A DNA stretch of 10,767 nt, from the NCBI GenBank assembly GCA_026713745.1, contig JAPONU010000144.1, forward strand, positions 1 to 10,767. Reading direction: 5' to 3'. Shown here in pieces: positions 7,277 to 10,767 of this stretch. The translations under genes were made by a program, and so were the position numbers. Under the pieces are notes generated by a model. That model saw nothing but the letters and a program-made list of their open reading frames with translations. It was not told the origin of the DNA and searched no databases. The DNA is from a bacterium (GTDB lineage Bacteria > Actinomycetota > Acidimicrobiia > Acidimicrobiales > CATQHL01). Position 1 is the stretch's first letter; the number at the start of each line of letters is the position of its first letter.

Positions 7277-7305
7277 CCTCGCCGGCGACCCCCTACCTTG
7301 CGAGG
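7277..7305 (-). promoter_or_regulatory. small hairpin in the leader of the molybdopterin subunit gene
   Basis: CCTCGC (7277-7282) is complementary to GCGAGG (7300-7305) around a 17-nt loop, within the 120-nt gap between the 62-aa gene stop and the GTG at 7243. It could be a 3' end for the short gene, an attenuating or stabilising leader structure, or chance in GC-rich DNA. No convincing -35/-10 pair is visible on the minus strand in this gap, so co-transcription with the upstream short gene is possible. Confidence 0.25.
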
Positions 7306-7363
7306 TGGCAGACTCGGACGTGCGCCTGACTCCAGGTCCTCTCGGGTTCCGCCGGTGGGACCG

Positions 7364-7552
7364 TCAGTTGACCGAAACCGCCTCGCTCTCCGACAGGAGC
7401 AGGCGAAGGTCGAGCAGGAGGTTCGTGAATTCGGTGCGCGATACCAGCTCGCGCATGCCGATCTCACCCAGCTTGCCGTCGATGAGGGCGAGAGCCTGGG
7501 CGGTGTTGGTGCACTCGTCGGTCGCGGTGGCGGTGGCAGTGGCTTCGGGCAT
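7364..7552 (-). CDS. hypothetical 62-aa small protein
   Basis: A short gene with good support for its start: the ATG at 7552 is preceded by AGGAAAGGA with a 7-nt spacer, a better ribosome site than most neighbours have. The frame extends further upstream to an ATG at 7684, but that part has no family features and would run into the divergent gene's start. The protein opens with an Ala/Thr repeat (MPEATATATATDE). It then has two likely amphipathic helices (NTAQALALIDGKLGEIG and TEFTNLLLDLRLLLSESE) and a short VSVN tail, with no signal peptide or membrane segment. Codons mostly end in G or C. I do not recognise the family. It lies 120 nt upstream of the molybdopterin subunit gene on the same strand, so it may be the first gene of that unit and an accessory or regulatory partner. 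Its promoter must lie in the 130-nt divergent gap at 7553-7682. Confidence 0.6.
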   Translation of the reverse strand: MPEATATATATDECTNTAQALALIDGKLGEIGMRELVSRTEFTNLLLDLRLLLSESEAVSVN

Positions 7553-7682
7553 GGTCCGATCCTTTCCTCTCGCACCGGCGACAATCGGATCGTCGTCCTG
7601 GGCATCTCCCGCCACAGGCCGGCGATTCTCCGGTTCTCCGGCTATCCGTTTGTAGTGCCACAGTATCGGACGGGGGTGAGAC

Positions 7683-8819
7683 ATGGGTGAAGAACCGAGT
7701 GTTGCAATCTATGAATCCTGCGCGCAGGAATGGATGGAACGGCGCTCACGCCAGTACGGCGACCGGCTGGAGCGCTTCGCCGCCCGGATAGTCGAAGGGC
7801 CGCGCAACGACCACACCGGCAGCGCTGACCCGGCGAGCGACAGCCCCGGGAGCGACACGCCCGCGAGCAACAGGCCCGTCGCTGACCTGGGTTGCGGGCC
7901 GGGATGGCACGTGGCCGGACTGCCGCAGCCAACGCTGGCACTGGACGCCAGCCGGGCGATGCTGGCCGAGGTCAGCGCAACGGCCGGGGGCACCACCCCG
8001 CTGCGGGTGGCCGGGGACCTGCGGGCCCTCCCGCTGCGGGACCGCTGCCTGCGAGGCGCCTGGGCCTCGCGCTCGTACATCCATCTGGCCCGCTCCGAGA
8101 TACCCCTGGCACTGGCCGACCTGCACCGCGTTCTGGTGCCGGGCGCCGCCGTCGAACTTCACCTGTTCGCCGGCGACGCCGAGTGGGACGAGCGGGCCGA
8201 CGACGACTTCCCGGGACGCCGGTTCTCCCGCTGGCCGGAGTCTTGGCTGCGCGATGTGCTGGTGGGTGCGGCCTTCGGCGTCGAGAGCATCGAGCAGCGC
8301 AACAGGGTCCTGCTGGTGGCGGCCACCCGGCTGCACACCCTCGCCGACACCGTGGGGCCGGACATGCGCCTGCTGGTCTGCGGGCTGAATCCCAGCATCT
8401 ACGCCGCCGAGGTGGGGGTGGGCTTCGCCCGGGGCTCCAACCGGTTCTGGCGGGCCGCGCTTGGCACCGGCCTGGTGAGCCGGGACCGTGACCCCCGCCA
8501 CGCCCTCGTAACCCACGGCATCGGCATGACCGACCTCGTGAAGCGCCCGACTCGCCAGGCCGCCGAACTCACCGCAGCCGAGTACACCGAGGGGCTCGCC
8601 CGCCTGGAGCGCCTGGCCCAGCGGCTGGAGCCCGCGGCGGTGTGCTTCGTGGGTCTTGCCGGCTGGCGGGCCGCCGTGGACCGCCGGGCCTCCCCCGGTC
8701 CCCAGGCCCGCCGCATCGGCGGGCGCCCCGCCTACGTGATGCCCTCCACCAGCGGCCTCAACGCCCGCACCTCCCTCGCCGAACTCACCGACCACCTCCG
8801 AGCCGCCGCAGCCCTGTAG
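7683..8819 (+). CDS. fusion of SAM-dependent methyltransferase and Mug-type G/T(U) mismatch DNA glycosylase
   Basis: A 378-aa two-domain protein. Residues about 1-215 form a class I methyltransferase, with motif I VADLGCGPGWHVAG (DLGCGPGW 68-75), an acidic strand end LALDAS, then GDLRALPLRDRCLRGAWASRSYIHL and the LADLHRVLVPGAAVELHLF strand of small-molecule methyltransferases. Residues about 225-378 form a Mug/TDG-like uracil-thymine glycosylase: LLVCGLNPSIYAAEVG with N236 at the water-activating Asn position of Mug, FARGSNRFW (to W256), HGIGMTDLVKRPT, and the late loop MPSTSGLNA (353-361). Mug enzymes excise uracil, thymine or ethenocytosine opposite guanine. The join contains no stop or frameshift, so the fusion is genuine in this sequence. 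GGGGGTGAG (7672-7680) lies just before the ATG. The methyl acceptor is unknown. A repeat-built linker lies before motif I. Confidence 0.88.
   Translation: MGEEPSVAIYESCAQEWMERRSRQYGDRLERFAARIVEGPRNDHTGSADPASDSPGSDTPASNRPVADLGCGPGWHVAGLPQPTLALDASRAMLAEVSATAGGTTPLRVAGDLRALPLRDRCLRGAWASRSYIHLARSEIPLALADLHRVLVPGAAVELHLFAGDAEWDERADDDFPGRRFSRWPESWLRDVLVGAAFGVESIEQRNRVLLVAATRLHTLADTVGPDMRLLVCGLNPSIYAAEVGVGFARGSNRFWRAALGTGLVSRDRDPRHALVTHGIGMTDLVKRPTRQAAELTAAEYTEGLARLERLAQRLEPAAVCFVGLAGWRAAVDRRASPGPQARRIGGRPAYVMPSTSGLNARTSLAELTDHLRAAAAL
7824..7883 (+). repeat. four degenerate 15-bp tandem repeats inside the methyltransferase domain
   Basis: Four consecutive 15-nt units start at 7824, 7839, 7854 and 7869. 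They encode the pentapeptides ADPAS, DSPGS, DTPAS and NRPVA, each with Pro at position 3 and, in three of four, Ser at position 5. They sit at residues 48-67, immediately before motif I. They look like an in-frame expansion forming a flexible, acidic, Pro/Ser-rich insert. Confidence 0.65.
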
Positions 8820-8914
8820 CCGGGTCACGGGATGCCGCAGGGTGGAATCTGAGCGGCGCCTATCGCTTATCCATCGGACCCGCAACCGGCCCAGCGAAGG
8901 ATCTCCGTCACCGT

Positions 8915-8944
8915 TTGATCCCCCGAAACCGTTCGCCCTAGACT
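8915..8944 (+). promoter_or_regulatory. sigma-70-type promoter of the BMP lipoprotein / ABC transporter genes
   Basis: TTGATC (8915-8920) and TAGACT (8939-8944) are separated by 18 bp. The -10 fits the TAnnnT form favoured in actinobacteria. Transcription would start near 8951, leaving a leader of about 50 nt before the ATG at 9000. The remaining gap after the previous gene (8820-8914) shows no clear element. Confidence 0.55.
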
Positions 8945-8986
8945 GCCGCCGACCTCCGAGGGGACAGGCCTACTTGGCTGCAAAGG

Positions 8987-8994
8987 AAAAGGAA
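8987..8994 (+). promoter_or_regulatory. ribosome binding site of the BMP lipoprotein gene
   Basis: AAAAGGAA lies 5 nt before the ATG at 9000, in a locally A-rich stretch that contrasts with the GC-rich surroundings. The first codons (AAA, CAA, CAT, AGG, AAG, ACT, GCT, AAA, ATA) are also unusually A/T-rich. Together they suggest a weakly structured, efficient initiation region. Confidence 0.7.
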
Positions 8995-8999
8995 CTAAC

Positions 9000-10067
9000 A
9001 TGAAACAACATAGGAAGACTGCTAAAATACTGATCGCACTTCTTGGCATCCTCGCACTGGTCGCCGCGGCCTGCGGGGATGACGAAGAGGATGCGGCGCC
9101 CGCGCCACCTCCGACGCCTGCTCCGACCGAAGCGCCGGCACCCCCGCCCCCGGAGCCACCCGCCGACGAGGGCGTCTCGTTCGGATTGGCGCTCGGAGGA
9201 CCGCGCAACGACCAGGCGTACTTCCAGAGCGTCTACGAGGGTGTCGTCGCCTACGGCGGCAACCCGTCGATCGTCGACAATCTCGGCGACGAGACCGCCG
9301 CGGGCGACGCAATCCGCAACCTCACCGAGCAGCACGATCTCGTGGTCGCCGACATCACCGTCTTCGGAGCACTCCTGCCGATCGCCGAGGAGAACCCCGA
9401 CACCACCTACATCATCACATCGGGATTCTTCGGACAGGGCGACGTGCCCGACAACGTCTACGGCTACGTCACGGTCTACGGCTGGGCCACCTACCCGATG
9501 GGCGTCATCGCCGGAACACTCTCGAAGTCCGGGAAGATCGGCTACATCACCGGCCCGACGTTCCCGATCGAGCGCACCGCCCTCGCCGGCTACACCCAGG
9601 GCGCCCAGTCGGTCAACCCCGACATCGAGGTCGTCGAGACCGTGGTCTCCAGCTACTCCGACGTGCCCGGCACCCAGCAGGCAGCCACCGCACAGATCGC
9701 CTCCGGCGTCGACGTGCTCTACGGCTTCGTGGACGCCGGCTTCGTCGGCCTCCAGCAGGCTGCGGACGAGGCGGCCGGCGAGGTGCTGCTGTTCAGCCCG
9801 GTGGTCGACCGCTGCGATCGCGGCGACAACATCGTCGGCAACAACGTGTCCGACATCCCCGCGATGACGACGGCGGCCATCGCCGACTTCGCCAACGGCA
9901 CGCTGCCGCCGCGCACCCAGGCGTACGGCCTCGAGGACGAGTCCATCCAGTTCTTCAACCTCTGCTCCGGCTACCAGGACGCAGAGTTGGTCTCGCTGGC
10001 CACCGACACGGTCGCGGCCATCAAGGACGGCTCCCTGCAGCTGCCCTCTGAAGTCACCGCGAGGTGA
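9000..10067 (+). CDS. BMP-family ABC transporter substrate-binding lipoprotein
   Basis: A 355-aa secreted lipoprotein. The basic start MKQHRKTAK, the hydrophobic run ILIALLGILALVAAA and the lipobox cysteine C25 form a lipoprotein signal. An acidic, Pro/Ala-rich spacer follows (about 26-57), which would tether the domain to the membrane. The BMP (Bmp/PnrA) domain then shows FGLALGGPRNDQAYFQSVYEG, YVTVYGWATYPMGVIAGTLSKSGKIGYITG, GAQSVNPDIEVVETVVSSYSDV and ASGVDVLYGFVDAGFVGLQQAADE, ending close to the C terminus. Characterised members bind purine nucleosides or related compounds and deliver them to an ABC permease. Two cysteines, C272 and C322, could form a disulfide outside the cell. The ligand is not determined by the sequence. 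The gene has its own promoter, and its stop overlaps the start of the ATPase gene, as expected for a transporter operon. Confidence 0.92.
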   Translation: MKQHRKTAKILIALLGILALVAAACGDDEEDAAPAPPPTPAPTEAPAPPPPEPPADEGVSFGLALGGPRNDQAYFQSVYEGVVAYGGNPSIVDNLGDETAAGDAIRNLTEQHDLVVADITVFGALLPIAEENPDTTYIITSGFFGQGDVPDNVYGYVTVYGWATYPMGVIAGTLSKSGKIGYITGPTFPIERTALAGYTQGAQSVNPDIEVVETVVSSYSDVPGTQQAATAQIASGVDVLYGFVDAGFVGLQQAADEAAGEVLLFSPVVDRCDRGDNIVGNNVSDIPAMTTAAIADFANGTLPPRTQAYGLEDESIQFFNLCSGYQDAELVSLATDTVAAIKDGSLQLPSEVTAR

Positions 10068-10767
10068 CCTCGGCTAACACCGACAGGATCCGGCTCAGAC
10101 TGACCGGAATCACAAAGCATTTCCCTGGGGTCACGGCGAACGCCGGGATCTCGCTCGACGTGCGTCGCGGCGAGATCCTGGCGATCCTCGGGGAAAACGG
10201 CGCCGGCAAGTCCACGCTGATGAGCATCGTCAGCGGGATGCTCGACCCCGACGAGGGTTCGATAGAGGTCGACGGGCGGCCGGCTCGCATCCGCAAGCCG
10301 GCCGATGCCCGGGACCTCGGGATCGGCATGGTGTACCAGCACTTCGCCCTCGCGCCGACCCTCACCGTCGCCGAGAACCTGGCGCTGAGCAGCATCGGCT
10401 CGAGGGGCATCTTCGCCAACATCGGCGGCATCAGCGCCCGCGTGCGCGAGATGTCCGCGGCCTACCATCTCGACGTCGATCCCGACGCCCTCGTGGAGGA
10501 TCTCTCGGTGGGCGCCCGTCAGCGCGTCGAGATCATCAAGCTGCTGTACGGCGGCGCCGAGATCCTCATCCTCGACGAGCCAACGTCCGTGCTCACGCCC
10601 CTGGAGTGGGAGCACCTCGTCCGGATACTCCGGAACCTCGCCGGCCAGGGCCATTCGATCATCCTCATCACCCACAAGCTTGACGAGCTGATGGGGATCG
10701 CCGACCGGTGCACGGTCCTGCGCCAGGGACACGTCGTGGGAACCGTCAACGTCGCCGACACCGACAA
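10064..10767 (+). CDS. ABC transporter ATP-binding protein of the BMP/nucleoside type (3' truncated by window edge)
   Basis: The GTG at 10064 overlaps the BMP gene's TGA (GTGA), and the frame stays open to the window end, giving 234 residues. They form one complete first nucleotide-binding domain: Walker A GENGAGKST (43-51, K49), Q-loop MVYQHF (Q92), signature LSVGARQRVEI (147 onward), Walker B ILILDEPTSVL (D171, E172) and switch histidine ITHK (H204). The LSVGxxQRVEI signature and the QHFALAPTLTVAENL block are typical of the double-domain ATPases (about 500 aa) of NupO/YufO and RbsA-like importers. A second domain and two permease genes are therefore expected to the right. It energises uptake of whatever the upstream lipoprotein binds. 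There is no strong ribosome site; translation is probably coupled to the BMP gene. Confidence 0.92.
   Translation, partial: MTSANTDRIRLRLTGITKHFPGVTANAGISLDVRRGEILAILGENGAGKSTLMSIVSGMLDPDEGSIEVDGRPARIRKPADARDLGIGMVYQHFALAPTLTVAENLALSSIGSRGIFANIGGISARVREMSAAYHLDVDPDALVEDLSVGARQRVEIIKLLYGGAEILILDEPTSVLTPLEWEHLVRILRNLAGQGHSIILITHKLDELMGIADRCTVLRQGHVVGTVNVADTD

Noticed and set aside
5048..7690. Very long plus-strand open frame (880 codons) opposite the molybdopterin subunit gene
   Set aside because: The translation is His/Asp/Gly/Arg-rich without any domain, while the opposite strand encodes a complete XDH-type protein with all motifs. GC-rich codon structure keeps the antisense frame open.
8821..8882. 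CGGGTC/GACCCG pair after the methyltransferase-glycosylase gene as a terminator
   Set aside because: Only 6 bp with a loop of about 50 nt and no T-run, which is likely by chance at this GC content.
1..10767. CRISPR arrays, tRNA or rRNA genes, insertion sequences
   Set aside because: No direct-repeat/spacer pattern, cloverleaf-like sequence, rRNA segment, transposase or terminal repeats were seen on either strand.

Overview
The window is uniformly GC-rich, with G or C in most third codon positions, frequent GTG starts and overlapping or near-touching genes. It also has an actinobacterial-style promoter (TTGATC, 18 bp, TAGACT) and a Cys-lipoprotein substrate-binding protein. This fits a high-GC Actinomycetota genome, possibly of the Acidimicrobiia type. 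That placement is an inference from style, since there is no rRNA or marker gene here.

Layout. Plus strand, left: the 3' end of an LLM-class flavin monooxygenase (2-232), a strong hairpin (246-320), an M20-peptidase-like protein whose metal ligands are largely replaced (375-1538), a 366-nt gene-free stretch that is C-rich and nearly T-free, and a 3-hydroxyisobutyrate-dehydrogenase-family oxidoreductase (1905-2864). Minus strand, middle, read right to left: a 62-aa hypothetical protein (7552-7364), a xanthine-dehydrogenase/CoxL-type molybdopterin subunit (7243-4859), a DUF1116/AllG-like protein (4848-3628), a YceI-like protein (3616-3026) and a possible 36-aa protein (3023-2913). The last four are separated by only 2-11 nt and look like one transcription unit. 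Plus strand, right: a fused SAM-methyltransferase/Mug-type mismatch DNA glycosylase (7683-8819). It is followed by its own promoter-led cassette of a BMP-family lipoprotein (9000-10067) and an ABC ATPase (from 10064, cut by the right edge).

How it may work together. BMP/ATPase pairs usually import purine nucleosides or related compounds, XDH-family enzymes hydroxylate purines and other N-heterocycles, and DUF1116 is the family of AllG from the E. coli oxamate carbamoyltransferase of the allantoin pathway. M20 and HIBADH-type proteins also occur in ureide catabolism (AllC, GlxR families). A nitrogen-heterocycle or ureide salvage neighbourhood is therefore a reasonable hypothesis, but no single gene here fixes a substrate. 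The most unusual items are the orphan XDH large subunit coupled to DUF1116 and YceI, the degenerate M20 protein, and the methyltransferase-glycosylase fusion.
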